Source of the DNA: Schauerella aestuarii
Lineage (GTDB): Bacteria; Pseudomonadota; Gammaproteobacteria; Burkholderiales; Burkholderiaceae_B
Assembly: GCF_009866805.1 (NCBI RefSeq)
Contig: NZ_SIZW01000039.1
Span: 310,001 to 374,000 of the forward strand
Direction: 5' to 3'
Length of the DNA: 64,000 nucleotides
The notes under the pieces are model-generated. The model was not told the DNA's origin. It saw only the letters and a list, made by a program, of their open reading frames with translations, and searched no databases. Positions 17,717 to 27,922 of the stretch are shown piece by piece; position 1 is the stretch's first letter, and every line of letters starts with the position of its first letter. The translations under genes were made by a program, and so were the position numbers.

Positions 17717-18316
17717 ATGGTTGTTGTTTCTCCTGCGCGCCGCGTTGTCTTGCGTGCCGCCGTGGCCGTGTCGGTCATGGCCCTGGCGGCCGGGTGCGGC
17801 CCGTCCAAGCCCAGCTTCCAGGGATCGGACATCTCGGGCACCAATCTGGGTCGGGGCTTACGCCTGACCGATCACAACGGGCAGTTGCGCACCATCGACG
17901 ACTTCAAGGGCAAAGTGGTCGTGGCGTTCTTCGGCTTTGCGCAGTGTCCGGACGTATGCCCCACGGCGCTGGCCGAACTTGCTCAAGTCATGAAAAACCT
18001 GGGGCCCGATGCGGACAAGGTTCAAGTGCTGATGATTACGGTCGATCCCGATCGCGACACGCAAGAAGTGCTCAAGCAATATGTGACGGCGTTCGACCCG
18101 CGCTTTCTGGGCCTGCGCGGCGATGCGCAAGCGCTCAAGCAAACCGCCGATTCGTTCAAGGCGTATTACGCCCGGGCCGCGGGGTCGAGCACGAACTACA
18201 GCATGGACCACACGGCAGCGTTCTACATCCTCGACCGAGAGGGCAGCGCTCGCGTGTTGGCCAACAACACCATCGGCGCGCCCGCGCTGGAGCATGACAT
18301 CAAGGCGTTGTTGTAA
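17717..18316 (+). CDS. SCO1/SenC family copper chaperone (lipoprotein)
   Basis: This 199-residue protein delivers copper to, or reduces, the CuA site of subunit II. A lipobox ALAAGC (Cys about residue 27) indicates membrane anchoring on the periplasmic face. The thioredoxin fold carries CPDVC and the distal His of MDHTAAFYILD. GGAG at 17707-17710 sets the start at 17717. Its last 17 bp overlap the convergent DUF3717 gene. Confidence 0.93.
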   Translation: MVVVSPARRVVLRAAVAVSVMALAAGCGPSKPSFQGSDISGTNLGRGLRLTDHNGQLRTIDDFKGKVVVAFFGFAQCPDVCPTALAELAQVMKNLGPDADKVQVLMITVDPDRDTQEVLKQYVTAFDPRFLGLRGDAQALKQTADSFKAYYARAAGSSTNYSMDHTAAFYILDREGSARVLANNTIGAPALEHDIKALL

Positions 18317-18563
18317 GCGTTTCAGCAGTGGGCGCGGCACGCGAGGTATCTCGCGCATTGGCTTCATCGAAGGCCGCACGGGCCTTCGGCGAGAGATCGT
18401 CGATCGACAGATCGCGCAAATGACCCACGATCATCAAGGCGTAGGGCTCGGCCAAGGCGGCCGCCTGGGCGCATAGACGCGACTCCTCGCCGGTCGCGGG
18501 GATCTGGTTGCGCCAGTAGTTGATGGCGCGTTCGAGTTCGGGAAGTGAAAGCGGTTTGCTCAT
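18300..18563 (-). CDS. DUF3717 domain protein
   Basis: This 87-residue soluble protein begins MSKPLSLPELERAINYWRNQ and contains LCAQAAALAEPYALMIVGH, the DUF3717 pattern restricted to Burkholderiales. Its function is unknown. The start at 18563 is chosen because the family begins just before the LPELERAINYWR block; upstream codons to 18620 look noncoding. It overlaps the 3' end of sco tail-to-tail. Confidence 0.82.
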   Translation of the reverse strand: MSKPLSLPELERAINYWRNQIPATGEESRLCAQAAALAEPYALMIVGHLRDLSIDDLSPKARAAFDEANARDTSRAAPTAETLTTTP

Positions 18564-18695
18564 CCCGTCATTGTCCCAGAACATGATGACGATAAGCGCG
18601 CGCCACACCAGGCTTTGCAAACGGTCACCTTCGCAACAGACCGAAACCCCAGGGCGGTGCTATACCGAAGCACGGCAACTTCGAGGAGGCCTGCC

Positions 18696-19355
18696 ATGTC
18701 CACCCCCAATTCGTTTCAGCCGCGCGAGCGCGGCATCCATCCCCTGGTCGCCACCGCTGCGGTCTGCGTGATCTTGTTCAGCGGCGTTGCCGTTGCGGCT
18801 GTACTGGGCTGGTTGCCCACGCCTTGGGCACGCAGCACGGATAATCCTGCCATCGAATCTGCCGCCACCGGCAAGGTGCCGCCCGAGGCGCCGAAGAAGA
18901 TCGCTGCAACGTCGACGTCCACCACCCCCGCAAAATCCACAGCAACCGGATCGAGTGCGCCTGCCAAGTCCACGTCCACCGGCACCCCAGCTGCCGGCGA
19001 CTGCGCCACGTGCGGCGTGGTCGAACGCGTGCGTGAAGTGCGTGTACCGTCTGGCCAGCGCCGCGACAGCAACAACATCATCGGTACCGTCGCCGGTGGT
19101 GTGGCGGGCGGTGTGATCGGTAATCAGTTCGGAGGCGGCAGCGGTCGCGATGCCCTTACGGTGGTTGGCGCCATCGGTGGCGCGTTGGCCGGCCGGGAGA
19201 TCCAGGACCGCGTGAGCGAGCAGCCCACCGTGATCCGTTATGAGACGACGGTGAAGATGAGCGACGGCTCGACCCGCACGTTCAATGGCGACCAAGTGCA
19301 ATTTGCCTCGGGCGATCACGTCCGCGTCGAGAACAATCAGTTGCGGCCTCGCTAG
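18696..19355 (+). CDS. glycine-zipper 2TM domain outer-membrane-type protein
   Basis: This 219-residue protein has an N-terminal TM/signal-anchor helix (about residues 18-38), a Ser/Thr/Ala/Lys-rich low-complexity linker (about 50-105) and a glycine-zipper domain with IIGTVAGGVAGGVIGNQFGG and VVGAIGGALAGREIQDR. The C-terminal part (VIRYETTVKMSDGSTRTF) resembles SlyB/17-kDa surface antigen proteins. It probably sits in the envelope, anchored by the N-terminal helix. The start follows GAGGAGG at 18683-18689. Confidence 0.85.
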   Translation: MSTPNSFQPRERGIHPLVATAAVCVILFSGVAVAAVLGWLPTPWARSTDNPAIESAATGKVPPEAPKKIAATSTSTTPAKSTATGSSAPAKSTSTGTPAAGDCATCGVVERVREVRVPSGQRRDSNNIIGTVAGGVAGGVIGNQFGGGSGRDALTVVGAIGGALAGREIQDRVSEQPTVIRYETTVKMSDGSTRTFNGDQVQFASGDHVRVENNQLRPR

Positions 19356-19393
19356 TCATTCGTTACCTTGTAGGGTGAATCAAGGAGACGACC

Positions 19394-20485
19394 ATGAGCA
19401 TGCCTAACAACAATCCCTTTGTCTTGCCCGGAATGGGCCAGCATTCGGACCTGTCCGGAAACCCGCTCATGGCGAGCATGGAGATGATGCGACAGGCTTG
19501 GGCCGGTCTTACCGGTCCCGGTGGGCTCGCGCAATCGCTGCCCATGACGCCTCCCATGAACCTGGAAGATCTTGAGCGCCGTATCTCGGAGTTGCGCTCG
19601 GTCGAAGGGTGGCTGCGCATGAATTTGTCCATGCTCTCCAGCACCATTCAGGGTATGGAAGTGCAGCGGTCGACGATCGCCACACTGCGCTCGTTTGCCG
19701 ATAGTTTGTCGAGCACGGATCGCACCAGTGGCGATACGCCCGCATCGCCCCTCGAAGTGGTGCTGGGCTTGCGCCCGGCGCCCAAGACGCAGGCCAAGTC
19801 CGCTGCGGCGAGCGCGCCGCATCAGGCGTCCGGCACTGCGCACAGCGGCTCGGATTCGGGTGCTGCCCCAAGCGGTGCTGCTGCTGCGGGCGGGTTCCCG
19901 GGTTTTGGCGGTTTTGGGCAGCCGGGCGCAACAGTAGGCGCGGGCACGGGTGCGCCAGGCAGCGATGGCGGCAACCGTTCCGACCAAGCCTGGTCGCAGG
20001 CGGCGGGCGATGCCGCAGCGCAAGCCAGCCAGGCTGCCGCGCAGGCGGGGCAAGCCGCCGCACAGGCCACCAGCCAGGCAGCAGGCGACGCCACCGCTCA
20101 AACGTCCAATGCCGCACAAGCGTGGTGGGACATGCTGCAGCAGCAGTTTTCAAACATCGCTGCCGCAACGGCCGCCTCCATGCCGCAGACGGCGGGCGTC
20201 AAGCCTGCGGGCGGCGCAGCAGGGCGTGCAAGTGGTGCGAAGTCGGCCGCCTCGAAGGCGAGCGGTAGCAAGCAAGCCGGCACGACATCGAGCAACACAG
20301 CATCGGGCTCAGGTGCGTCGCCTACCGCATCGCCGCGCAGCACGGCAAAAGCGGCTCGCGCCAAACCTGCCACGGCCAAGCCGGCTGCGGCGAAGAAAGG
20401 CGCAGCCAAGCCCGCAAGCGCCAAGCGTGCACCGGCTGCACGCAAAGCCACGGCCCGCAAGACGGCCGCTCACAAGACCTCCTGA
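19394..20485 (+). CDS. phaM: PhaM-type polyhydroxyalkanoate granule-associated protein
   Basis: This 363-residue protein has the PhaM N-terminal core [20 protein letters not shown] followed by [20 protein letters not shown] (residues about 55-95). A long Ala/Gln/Gly-rich middle and a C-terminal Lys/Ala/Pro repeat tail resembling histone H1 ([20 protein letters not shown]) follow. In Cupriavidus, PhaM links PHB granules to the nucleoid and activates PHA synthase; the same role is inferred. No phaC, phaA or phaB is in the window. AAGGAGA precedes the ATG. Confidence 0.82.
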   Translation: MSMPNNNPFVLPGMGQHSDLSGNPLMASMEMMRQAWAGLTGPGGLAQSLPMTPPMNLEDLERRISELRSVEGWLRMNLSMLSSTIQGMEVQRSTIATLRSFADSLSSTDRTSGDTPASPLEVVLGLRPAPKTQAKSAAASAPHQASGTAHSGSDSGAAPSGAAAAGGFPGFGGFGQPGATVGAGTGAPGSDGGNRSDQAWSQAAGDAAAQASQAAAQAGQAAAQATSQAAGDATAQTSNAAQAWWDMLQQQFSNIAAATAASMPQTAGVKPAGGAAGRASGAKSAASKASGSKQAGTTSSNTASGSGASPTASPRSTAKAARAKPATAKPAAAKKGAAKPASAKRAPAARKATARKTAAHKTS

Positions 20486-20513
20486 TTCTTCATTTTCCAG
20501 ACGCTTCTTTCAC

Positions 20514-21887
20514 ATGCTCAACGTAGTCATTCTCGCGGCCGGCCTCGGCAAGCGCATGCAGTCCGATCTCCCCAAAGTCCTTCACACGCTGGCCGGCAAG
20601 CCGATGCTGGCGCATGTGCTGGACAGCGCCCGGCAACTCGATCCGGCGCGCATCGTCGTGGTGATCGGCCACGGCGCCGAGCGTGTACGCGAAGCGTTCC
20701 AAGGTGAACCCGGTCTGGAATTCGTCGTGCAGCAACCGCAGCACGGCACTGGCCACGCGGTGCAGCAAGCGGTGCCGGCATTGCTTGAAGGCGACGGTGC
20801 CGACGACGCCACGCTGGTGCTATATGGCGACGTGCCGCTGGTGCAGCCCGATACGTTGCGCAACCTGCTGGTGGCGCGTGGACCGGGCATGGCCGTGCTG
20901 ACCGAAACGCTCACCGATCCCACCGGATATGGCCGCATCGTGCGTGGCAATGACGGCCAGGTGCAACGTATCGTCGAGCACAAGGACGCGTCGGACGCCG
21001 AGCGTGCCATCGATGAGGTCAATACCGGGATCCTGTGTGCGCCCACGGCGAAACTCAAGCAATGGCTTGCACGCATCGATAACAACAACGCGCAGGGCGA
21101 GTACTACCTCACCGACGTGGTCGCCTTATCGGTGGCCGACAGCGTGCCGGTGGGCGCCGCGCAGCCTGCGGCCGGGTGGGAAACCCTTGGCGTCAACAGC
21201 CGCGTGCAACAAGCCGAACTCGAACGTCGCTGGCAGCATGAACAAGCGCGCCGGCAGCTTGAAGCCGGCGTCACGCTGGCCGATCCGGCCCGCTTCGACG
21301 TGCGGGGCACGCTCACCTGTGGGCGGGATGTGTTCATTGATGTGGGCTGCGTTTTCGAAGGCAATGTCACCTTGGCCGACGGCGTGCGCATCGGCCCGCA
21401 TTGCGTGCTGCGTGACGTTACGCTGGGCCGCGGTACCCACGTTGAAGCGTTCAGCCACCTGCACGACGCACGCGTCGATCGGGATGCGCGCATCGGGCCT
21501 TATGCCCGCCTGCGTCCCGGTGCCGACCTTGGCGCTGAAACCCACGTGGGCAATTTCGTCGAGATTAAAAAGACGCGTCTGGGCGACGGCAGCAAGGCCA
21601 ATCATCTGGCCTATCTGGGCGACGCGCAGATCGGCGCGCGCGTGAACATCGGCGCTGGCACCATTACCTGCAATTATGACGGCGTGAACAAAAGCGTCAC
21701 CGTGATCGAAGACGACGTCTTCGTCGGATCCGATACGCAGTTGGTCGCACCGGTCACGGTGGGTCGGGGTGCAACGCTGGGTGCCGGCACCACGCTCACA
21801 CGCGACGCACCGGCGGACAAGCTCACGGTGTCGCGTGCGAAACAGGTCACCATTGAAGGCTGGCGCCGTCCGGTCAAAAAGTCGTGA
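20514..21887 (+). CDS. glmU: bifunctional GlcNAc-1-P uridyltransferase / GlcN-1-P acetyltransferase
   Basis: This 457-residue enzyme makes UDP-GlcNAc for peptidoglycan and LPS. The N-terminal pyrophosphorylase domain starts [20 protein letters not shown] (L-x2-G-x-G-T/K-x-M-x4-P-K), with [10 protein letters not shown] and YGDVPL. The C-terminal left-handed beta-helix has hexapeptide repeats and the acetyltransferase segment [20 protein letters not shown] and [11 protein letters not shown]. The ATG at 20514 has no strong ribosome site but is fixed by homology. glmS lies 3.3 kb downstream. Confidence 0.97.
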   Translation: MLNVVILAAGLGKRMQSDLPKVLHTLAGKPMLAHVLDSARQLDPARIVVVIGHGAERVREAFQGEPGLEFVVQQPQHGTGHAVQQAVPALLEGDGADDATLVLYGDVPLVQPDTLRNLLVARGPGMAVLTETLTDPTGYGRIVRGNDGQVQRIVEHKDASDAERAIDEVNTGILCAPTAKLKQWLARIDNNNAQGEYYLTDVVALSVADSVPVGAAQPAAGWETLGVNSRVQQAELERRWQHEQARRQLEAGVTLADPARFDVRGTLTCGRDVFIDVGCVFEGNVTLADGVRIGPHCVLRDVTLGRGTHVEAFSHLHDARVDRDARIGPYARLRPGADLGAETHVGNFVEIKKTRLGDGSKANHLAYLGDAQIGARVNIGAGTITCNYDGVNKSVTVIEDDVFVGSDTQLVAPVTVGRGATLGAGTTLTRDAPADKLTVSRAKQVTIEGWRRPVKKS

Positions 21888-23389
21888 GCGCGGGGCCGGA
21901 CGACAAACCCGAGGGTGACATACCGCCCGTAGGGATTGGCGCGTCGGCGCCCGAGTTCAAGGCTGAAGCGAGCACTGATCCCAAGGCTGAGCCGAAGGCC
22001 GACGCCAAGCCCGAAGCGCCTCCCAAGCCCAAGCCGTACGAAGGCTTGCCCACACCGCGCCGCCACTATGCCGTGGCCACGGTGATGATCGGCATCAGCC
22101 TCTCGGTGCTCGATGCCACGATCGCCAACGTGGCGCTGCCAGCCATCGCGAAGGACTTGAATACCTCGGCGGCCGCTGCCGTCTGGATCGTCAACGCTTA
22201 TAACGTGGCCGTGGTGGCGCTCTTGCTGCCGTTCTCGGCGCTGGCCGAGCGTATCGGTTTTCGCCGCATGTTTGCCATGGGCCTGGCACTGTTCACCATG
22301 GCGTCGCTCGGCTGTGCCATGGCCAACTCCCTGCAAACCCTCACGATCGCGCGCGTCGCGCAGGGGGTGGGGGCGTCCGCGCTGATGTGTCTCATGGGCG
22401 GCCTGGTGCGCAACATATACCCCTTGAGCAAGCTCGGGATGGGCATGAGCATCAACGCCACCACGGTGGCGGTGATGTCGGTGCTGGGGCCCACGCTGGG
22501 GTCGGCCATCCTTTCGGTGGCGCACTGGCCGTGGATCTTCGCCATCAACGTGCCGTTCGGCTTGCTGGCGCTGTTCGGCGTGCGCTTCCTTCCGGATGTG
22601 CCAAGGGTAAATGTGCGCTTCGATTGGCAAACCGCGCTGCTCAGCATGATCGTGTTCGGCGTCTTCATTACCGGCGTCGATAATCTCGGCGGCAATCTGT
22701 TGCAAGGCCTCGGGCTGATCCTGGTCGCGATGGTGGCGGGCGTGATGCTCATGCATCGTTGCCGTCATCAAACGGCGCCGCTGGTGCCCATCGACCTGCT
22801 GCGCATCAAGGCGGTCGCCTTTGCCGTCGGCGCTTCGTCCCTCACCTTCGCGGCCCAGATGTGCGCCTATGTGTCGTTGCCGTTCTATTTCCAGAACACC
22901 CTGCATCGCCCGTACATCGAGATCGGGCTGCTGATGGGCGCCTGGCCGGCGGGAACTGCGCTCATCGCCATTCTGGCAGGCCGGTTGAGCGACAAGTATT
23001 CCGCTGCGCTCCTGAGCGGCATGGGCGCGCTTGCCATGACGATCGGCTTGCTCACGTTGGCGTTCATGCCCGACACGGCCTCGAATGTTCTGATCATGAG
23101 CGCCATGCTGCTGGCCGGACTGGGCTTTGGCTTCTTCCAGACGCCGAACAATCGCGCCATGATTTCGCCGGCGCCGCGCAATCGCAGTGGCGCGGCGGGC
23201 GGTTTGCAGGCAACAACGCGGGTCTTCGGCCAAAGCATGGGGGCGGCGTTCGTGGCAATCGCGTTCAGCCTGAGCGGCGCCTTGCATGGGCCGTGGACGG
23301 CGCTGCTGGTGGCATCGCTGTGCGCGTTTCTGGCCGTGGTCGTCAACACCGTGCGGTTTCGCGAGATTACGCCGAAGGCATCATCATGA
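21884..23389 (+). CDS. MFS transporter, DHA2 (EmrB/QacA) family
   Basis: This 501-residue inner-membrane protein has about 14 TM helices and the DHA2 opening [18 protein letters not shown]; the [20 protein letters not shown] and GRLSDK motifs follow. It is a probable H+-driven drug or metabolite exporter of unknown substrate. The first 55 residues are an unusual soluble segment rich in Pro, Lys, Ala and Glu ([18 protein letters not shown]). The GTG start overlaps the glmU stop (GTGA), so translation is coupled. Confidence 0.9.
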   Translation: MSAGPDDKPEGDIPPVGIGASAPEFKAEASTDPKAEPKADAKPEAPPKPKPYEGLPTPRRHYAVATVMIGISLSVLDATIANVALPAIAKDLNTSAAAAVWIVNAYNVAVVALLLPFSALAERIGFRRMFAMGLALFTMASLGCAMANSLQTLTIARVAQGVGASALMCLMGGLVRNIYPLSKLGMGMSINATTVAVMSVLGPTLGSAILSVAHWPWIFAINVPFGLLALFGVRFLPDVPRVNVRFDWQTALLSMIVFGVFITGVDNLGGNLLQGLGLILVAMVAGVMLMHRCRHQTAPLVPIDLLRIKAVAFAVGASSLTFAAQMCAYVSLPFYFQNTLHRPYIEIGLLMGAWPAGTALIAILAGRLSDKYSAALLSGMGALAMTIGLLTLAFMPDTASNVLIMSAMLLAGLGFGFFQTPNNRAMISPAPRNRSGAAGGLQATTRVFGQSMGAAFVAIAFSLSGALHGPWTALLVASLCAFLAVVVNTVRFREITPKASS

Positions 23390-23450
23390 TTGCCGGCGTC
23401 GATCCTTATAATGCCGCCTGGCACACCGGCAACGACGATCGACGCCCCAC

Positions 23451-24527
23451 ATGAATATCCTGCAACTGAACTTCGAGAAAGGCTGGCGCGGTGGCGAGCG
23501 TCAAACGATGTTCTGCATGGAAGTGTTTCGTGCTGCGGGGCATCGTGTTGAATTGATCGCCCGCCGTGGCGGCGCATTGGCTCAGCGCGCCGCCGAAGCC
23601 GGCTTCGTAGTGCATGAGTACCGCAACCCCTTGAGCCTGGCTGCGTTTCTGGCCCGCCGGGGCCGCACCTTCGACATCATTCACGCCCAAACGGCGAATA
23701 CCGTGACCTGGGCCGTGTTTACACGCTGGCTGCATCGTCGTCCGATCGTGTTCACACGCCGCACGGCATTTCCGGTGGAGCGGGGCGATGAATGGAAAAC
23801 AGGCTTCAAGTGGCGGCGCGTCGATCGGCTGGTCGCTATCGGCGAAGAAGCGGCCCGCGAGCCGCGCCGCATGGGGCTCGATACGCTGGTGATCGGCAGC
23901 GCCGTCCAATCGCAGGCCATCGATTCCCGCCGCGTGGCGGGTCTCATCGACGAGTTCGACCTGCGCGGCCGCAAAGTGGTTGCCACTGCAGCGGCGCTCA
24001 CCCAGGAGAAAGATCCGCTCATGCTGATCCGCGCCATCGGTGAAGTGGCCCGGCGGCGCAACGACTTCGTGTTCCTGCACTTTGGCGACGGCGGCGATAC
24101 AGAAGCCGATGCCCAGCAACTGGTGCGCGAACTCGGCCTGCAGGACGTTTATATCTTTACCGGCTTTCGTCGTGGCGTTGAAGATTTCTTCAGCGTGATG
24201 GATGTGTTTGCCATGAGTTCACGCTTCGAAGCGCTGGGCAGCAGCGTGCTCGACGCCTTGCTCTACAGCGTGCCGGTAGTGTCCACCGATGCAGGGGGCT
24301 TGAAAGAGTGCCTGGCGGATGGCCGGGGCATCCTGGTGCCGGTGGGCGACCACAAGGCCATGGCCAACGGCATCATGCGCATGCTTGACGATCACACCTT
24401 CCGTCAACAGGCGGTCGATAAAGGCTATGCCTACGTGCGGCGCGAGCACGATGTGCAGATCATGGGCCAGCGGTATCTGGAGACGTATCAAGCGCTGCTG
24501 GATCAGCATCCGGGGCGGCGCAAGTAG
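23451..24527 (+). CDS. family 4 glycosyltransferase (GT-B fold)
   Basis: This 358-residue cytosolic enzyme has the GT4 layout: N-terminal MNILQLNFEKGWRGGERQ (nucleotide-sugar loop GGxxR) and DIIHAQTANTVTWAVF, and a C-terminal half with FMAMSSRFEALGSS-like block (FAMSSRFEALGSSVLDALLY) and VPVVSTDAGGLKE. It probably acts in LPS or surface glycan assembly. A TATAAT at 23407-23412, 38 bp before the start, may be its -10 box. It is convergent with the Lrp gene. Confidence 0.9.
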   Translation: MNILQLNFEKGWRGGERQTMFCMEVFRAAGHRVELIARRGGALAQRAAEAGFVVHEYRNPLSLAAFLARRGRTFDIIHAQTANTVTWAVFTRWLHRRPIVFTRRTAFPVERGDEWKTGFKWRRVDRLVAIGEEAAREPRRMGLDTLVIGSAVQSQAIDSRRVAGLIDEFDLRGRKVVATAAALTQEKDPLMLIRAIGEVARRRNDFVFLHFGDGGDTEADAQQLVRELGLQDVYIFTGFRRGVEDFFSVMDVFAMSSRFEALGSSVLDALLYSVPVVSTDAGGLKECLADGRGILVPVGDHKAMANGIMRMLDDHTFRQQAVDKGYAYVRREHDVQIMGQRYLETYQALLDQHPGRRK

Positions 24528-24536
24528 AAGCGACCT

Positions 24537-25031
24537 CTAAAGCGTCACCCGCGTTTCGAACTTGGAACGGTGCACCGAGAAAAACGTACGCACGTTGCGT
24601 ACATTGGCTGTGGCGGTAAATGCCCGATGCACCAAGGCGTGATATGCCGGCATATCCTGCACTTGCACGACCAATAGAAAATCCGGACCTGGCGACACGC
24701 GATAGCACTGCATGACGGCAGGTTCGAGCGCCATTTTTTGCTCGAAGGCGTCGAGCCGCTCGGCGGCCTGGACGTCCAGCGTTACCTCTACGATCGCCGT
24801 CAAACTCGGCCCCACCTTTTCGGGGGCGAGAATGGCCACCTGCTTTTCGATGATGCCTTGTTCGTAGAGGCGCTTGACCCGTCGTAAACAGGTAGGCGGC
24901 GAGGCATGCACGCGGGCGGCCAGATCCTGATTGGTCAGCGAGCTGTCGCTCTGCATCTGGTCGAGAATTCGGCGGTCGAGGTCGTCGAGGAAGGGGCGAA
25001 CGATGGCAGTAGCGCTGATGTGGTCATGCAT
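24537..25031 (-). CDS. Lrp/AsnC family transcriptional regulator
   Basis: This 164-residue regulator has an N-terminal winged helix-turn-helix (DLDRRILDQMQSDSSLTNQD, then LAARVHASPPTCLRRVKRL) and a C-terminal RAM domain (VEVTLDVQAAERLDAFEQKM and CYRVSPGPDFLLVVQVQDM). It diverges from glmS, and the shared 150-bp spacer carries two operator-like copies, so glmS control and autoregulation are both plausible. The effector (an amino acid in most relatives) is unknown. Confidence 0.93.
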   Translation of the reverse strand: MHDHISATAIVRPFLDDLDRRILDQMQSDSSLTNQDLAARVHASPPTCLRRVKRLYEQGIIEKQVAILAPEKVGPSLTAIVEVTLDVQAAERLDAFEQKMALEPAVMQCYRVSPGPDFLLVVQVQDMPAYHALVHRAFTATANVRNVRTFFSVHRSKFETRVTL

Positions 25032-25056
25032 GTTTATTTCTTATGATTTTGATTTC

Positions 25057-25071
25057 AGAAATTATATTTCA
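25057..25071. promoter_or_regulatory. operator-like copy 1 (AGAAATTATATTTCA) in the lrp-glmS spacer
   Basis: Near-palindromic AGAAAT-TAT-ATTTCA, 26 bp from the Lrp start codon. It shares 13 of 15 bases with the second copy at 25116-25130. The pattern fits the A/T-rich 15-bp sites bound by Lrp/AsnC dimers. Confidence 0.5.
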
Positions 25072-25115
25072 CTCCTGGCTCGATGTGCAATATATAAACA
25101 TAAGTTCGCGAATTA

Positions 25116-25130
25116 AGAAATCATATTTCT
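25116..25130. promoter_or_regulatory. operator-like copy 2 (AGAAATCATATTTCT) in the lrp-glmS spacer
   Basis: Perfect inverted arms AGAAAT/ATTTCT around CAT. The centre is 59 bp from that of the first copy and the site ends 51 bp before the glmS start. Lies in an AT-rich stretch that contrasts with the GC-rich surroundings. Confidence 0.55.
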
Positions 25131-25181
25131 TGGCACCTGCTCCAGAATGCGTCATCACTTAATGCATTGGAGTACCGGACT

Positions 25182-27014
25182 ATGTGTGGCATCGTCGGCG
25201 CCGTCGCTCAACGCGACATTACCCCTGTTCTCGTCGAAGGGCTGAAACGGCTCGAGTACCGAGGTTACGACTCCTGCGGCGTCGCGCTCTACGCCGATGG
25301 CGAACTGCGCCGCACCCGCAGCACGCAACGCGTGGCCGAGTTGGGTGAACAGATCGCGCAAGACAAGCTGTCCGGCTTCACCGGCATCGCCCATACGCGT
25401 TGGGCCACGCATGGCGCACCCGCCACGCACAATGCTCACCCGCACTTCTCGGCGCTCGCCAATGAAAAGCCGCGCATTGCATTGGTCCACAACGGCATCA
25501 TCGAAAACTACGAAGAGCTGCGCACCGAACTGGAAGGCGTGGGCTTCGTCTTCGAAAGCCAGACCGATACCGAAGTGATCGCCCATCTGGTCAATCACCT
25601 GTATTCCGGCGATTTGTTCGAAGCCGTGCAGCAAACCGTTCGCCGCCTGCTGGGCGCCTACGCCATCGCCGTGTTCTGCCGCGACGAACCGCATCGGGTG
25701 GTGGGCGCGCGCCAAGGCTCGCCGCTGGTGGTGGGCGTGGGCAACAACGAAAACTTCCTCGCCTCCGACGCCCTGGCATTGGCCGGCACCACCGACAAGA
25801 TCATCTACCTCGAAGATGGCGACGTCGTCGACCTGCAACTCTCGCGCGTGTGGATTGTGGACAGCGAAGGCAAATCGGTTGAGCGCGACACGCACACCGT
25901 GAGCATCGCCAGTGGCTCGGCCGAACTCGGCCCCTATCGCCACTATATGCAGAAGGAAATCTTCGAGCAGCCGCGCGCCGTGGGCGACACGCTGCAAGAT
26001 ATCGAATCGATCACACCCGAATTGTTTGGCGACGGCGCCTACAAGGTATTCAAGGCGATCGACTCCGTGCTCATCCTCGCCTGCGGCACCAGCTACTACG
26101 CCGGATTGACCGCCAAGTACTGGATCGAATCGATCGCCAAGATCCCGGTCGCCGTCGAAATCGCCAGCGAATACCGCTACCGCGACAGCGTGCCCAACCC
26201 CAAGAGCCTGGTGGTCACCATCTCGCAATCCGGTGAAACCGCCGACACGCTCGCCGCACTCAAGCACGCCCGCTCATTGGGCATGTCGCACACCCTCACC
26301 GTGTGCAACGTGGCCACCAGCGCCATGGTGCGCGAATGCGAACTGTCGTACATCACGCGCGCCGGCGTTGAAATTGGCGTGGCTTCAACCAAAGCCTTCA
26401 CCACCCAGCTCACGGCTTTGTTCCTGCTCACGTTGGCCCTCGCGCAAACGCGCGATTTGCTTACCGAAGCCGAAGAAGCCGAGCACATGAAAGCGCTGCG
26501 CCACCTGCCGGCCGCCATCGGCGCCGTACTCGCGCTCGAGCCGCAGATCATGGCCTGGGCCGACCGCTTTGCCAGCAAAGAAAACGCGCTGTTCCTGGGC
26601 CGCGGCATGCACTATCCGATCGCCATGGAAGGCGCGCTCAAGCTCAAAGAAATCAGCTACATCCACGCCGAAGCCTACCCGGCCGGTGAGCTGAAGCATG
26701 GCCCGTTGGCGCTCGTCACGGCCAGCATGCCTGTAGTCACGATCGCACCGCGCGATGCGTTGCTGGAAAAGCTCAAGTCGAACATGCAGGAAGTGCGTGC
26801 GCGGGGTGGCGAGCTGTATGTGTTTGCCGATGGCGACAGCAAGATCTCCAGCGCCGAAGGCATGCACGTGATTCGCTTGCCGGAACACTACGGAAAGTTG
26901 TCGCCGATCTTGCACACGATCCCGCTGCAGTTGCTGGCGTATCACACGGCATGCGCGCGTGGAACGGATGTGGATAAGCCGCGGAATCTGGCGAAGAGCG
27001 TGACGGTAGAGTGA
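25182..27014 (+). CDS. glmS: glutamine--fructose-6-phosphate aminotransferase (isomerizing)
   Basis: This 610-residue enzyme makes glucosamine-6-phosphate, the first step to UDP-GlcNAc. The start at 25182 is required because the catalytic nucleophile is Cys2 (MCGIVGAV); an in-frame codon at 25167 would block it. The N-terminal glutaminase domain has HTRWATHG and HNGIIENY. Two SIS domains follow ([29 protein letters not shown]) and the C terminus ends [12 protein letters not shown]. No glmS ribozyme-like leader is seen; control by the divergent Lrp-type protein is inferred. Confidence 0.97.
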   Translation: MCGIVGAVAQRDITPVLVEGLKRLEYRGYDSCGVALYADGELRRTRSTQRVAELGEQIAQDKLSGFTGIAHTRWATHGAPATHNAHPHFSALANEKPRIALVHNGIIENYEELRTELEGVGFVFESQTDTEVIAHLVNHLYSGDLFEAVQQTVRRLLGAYAIAVFCRDEPHRVVGARQGSPLVVGVGNNENFLASDALALAGTTDKIIYLEDGDVVDLQLSRVWIVDSEGKSVERDTHTVSIASGSAELGPYRHYMQKEIFEQPRAVGDTLQDIESITPELFGDGAYKVFKAIDSVLILACGTSYYAGLTAKYWIESIAKIPVAVEIASEYRYRDSVPNPKSLVVTISQSGETADTLAALKHARSLGMSHTLTVCNVATSAMVRECELSYITRAGVEIGVASTKAFTTQLTALFLLTLALAQTRDLLTEAEEAEHMKALRHLPAAIGAVLALEPQIMAWADRFASKENALFLGRGMHYPIAMEGALKLKEISYIHAEAYPAGELKHGPLALVTASMPVVTIAPRDALLEKLKSNMQEVRARGGELYVFADGDSKISSAEGMHVIRLPEHYGKLSPILHTIPLQLLAYHTACARGTDVDKPRNLAKSVTVE

Positions 27015-27021
27015 GGGGGTG

Positions 27022-27056
27022 AAATCCTCCATAACGACCAGTATGGAGGATTTATT
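27022..27056 (+). terminator. terminator-like hairpin after glmS
   Basis: A perfect 12-bp stem AAATCCTCCATA/TATGGAGGATTT (27022-27033 with 27042-27053) and an 8-nt loop are followed by ATT. It lies 8 bp after the glmS stop. The U-tract is short, but it could work in both directions for the convergent crotonase operon. Confidence 0.65.
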
Positions 27057-27148
27057 CGAGCCCTTTCGACACGCTAGTTAACGGGCGACGGCACGAACGA
27101 TACCGCAAGCGTTTCTTGCGAAGTCTGGTCGGCGGTCCTGCCCGAACA

Positions 27149-27922
27149 TTAGCGCTTGGTCGACCACACAGGCGTGCGTTTTTCGACGAAAGCCGCAATA
27201 CCTTCCTTGGCGCTGGGCCGTCCGGCCGCTACGCAGAAGCTATCCGCAGCGGCCTGCACGGCGGAACGATAGCCGTTGTCGTTGGCCTGCATGAATGCTT
27301 GGCGACCATACCGCACGACTTCGGGCGACTTTGCGCACAAGGTGGCGGCGAGCGCTCGGGCGGCGGTCATAGCTTGCCCGGATGCCACCACGCTGGACAC
27401 CAGCCCCAAATCGGCGGCTTCCTTAGCATCGAACACTCGACCGGTGAACAGCAATTCGAACGCCCGATGGCGCCCGATGATACGCGGCAGGTGCGAGAAG
27501 TGGATCGACGGCGGCACGCCTGCGTTGATCTCCGGATATCCGAAATCCGCGCTTTCGGAGGCGACTATCATGTCGCACGACACGGCCAGCGTCATGCCGC
27601 CACCCCGCGCGGTGCCATCCACCGCGGCAATCGTGGGTTTGCCCATGTGGAATTGCGTGTCCACATTGCGCACATAGAGCCGCTGAAGCAAGTCGCGAAC
27701 CTTTCCCTGTTCGCCTTCGTGAATAGCCATCAAGTTCAGCCCGGCGCAAAAGCGGCCGGGAACGGCGCTGCCGACGATGACGGCAAGCACGTCATCGTCG
27801 GCAGCTGCACGCTGCAAGGCAGCGAGGTAATCATCCAGCATCTGTTCCGACAATGCGTTCACTGGCGGATTGTCGAAGAGGATCTCTGCGGTTTGGTTTT
27901 GAACGTCGTATCGAATCATCAT
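27149..27922 (-). CDS. enoyl-CoA hydratase/isomerase family protein
   Basis: This 257-residue crotonase-fold protein acts on an acyl-CoA in the cytosol. The oxyanion-hole block is GRFCAGLNL and the second is GTARGGGMTLAVSCDMIVAS. Of the two hydratase glutamates, the first (in G-G-G-C-E-L) is Thr here, while the second is kept (FGYPEINAG), so isomerase or another chemistry is as likely as hydration. Its start overlaps the CoA-transferase stop (ATGA). It is the last gene of a Bug/CoA-transferase/crotonase operon under a divergent LysR. Confidence 0.9.
   Translation of the reverse strand: MMIRYDVQNQTAEILFDNPPVNALSEQMLDDYLAALQRAAADDDVLAVIVGSAVPGRFCAGLNLMAIHEGEQGKVRDLLQRLYVRNVDTQFHMGKPTIAAVDGTARGGGMTLAVSCDMIVASESADFGYPEINAGVPPSIHFSHLPRIIGRHRAFELLFTGRVFDAKEAADLGLVSSVVASGQAMTAARALAATLCAKSPEVVRYGRQAFMQANDNGYRSAVQAAADSFCVAAGRPSAKEGIAAFVEKRTPVWSTKR

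Noticed and set aside
21674-23287. 537-codon minus-strand open frame opposite the MFS gene
   Set aside because: It has no motifs and is biased in composition like the other antisense frames.
25032-25181. glmS ribozyme or other riboswitch before glmS
   Set aside because: The spacer is only 150 bp, AT-rich, and shows direct operator-like copies; no ribozyme core or conserved structure is seen.
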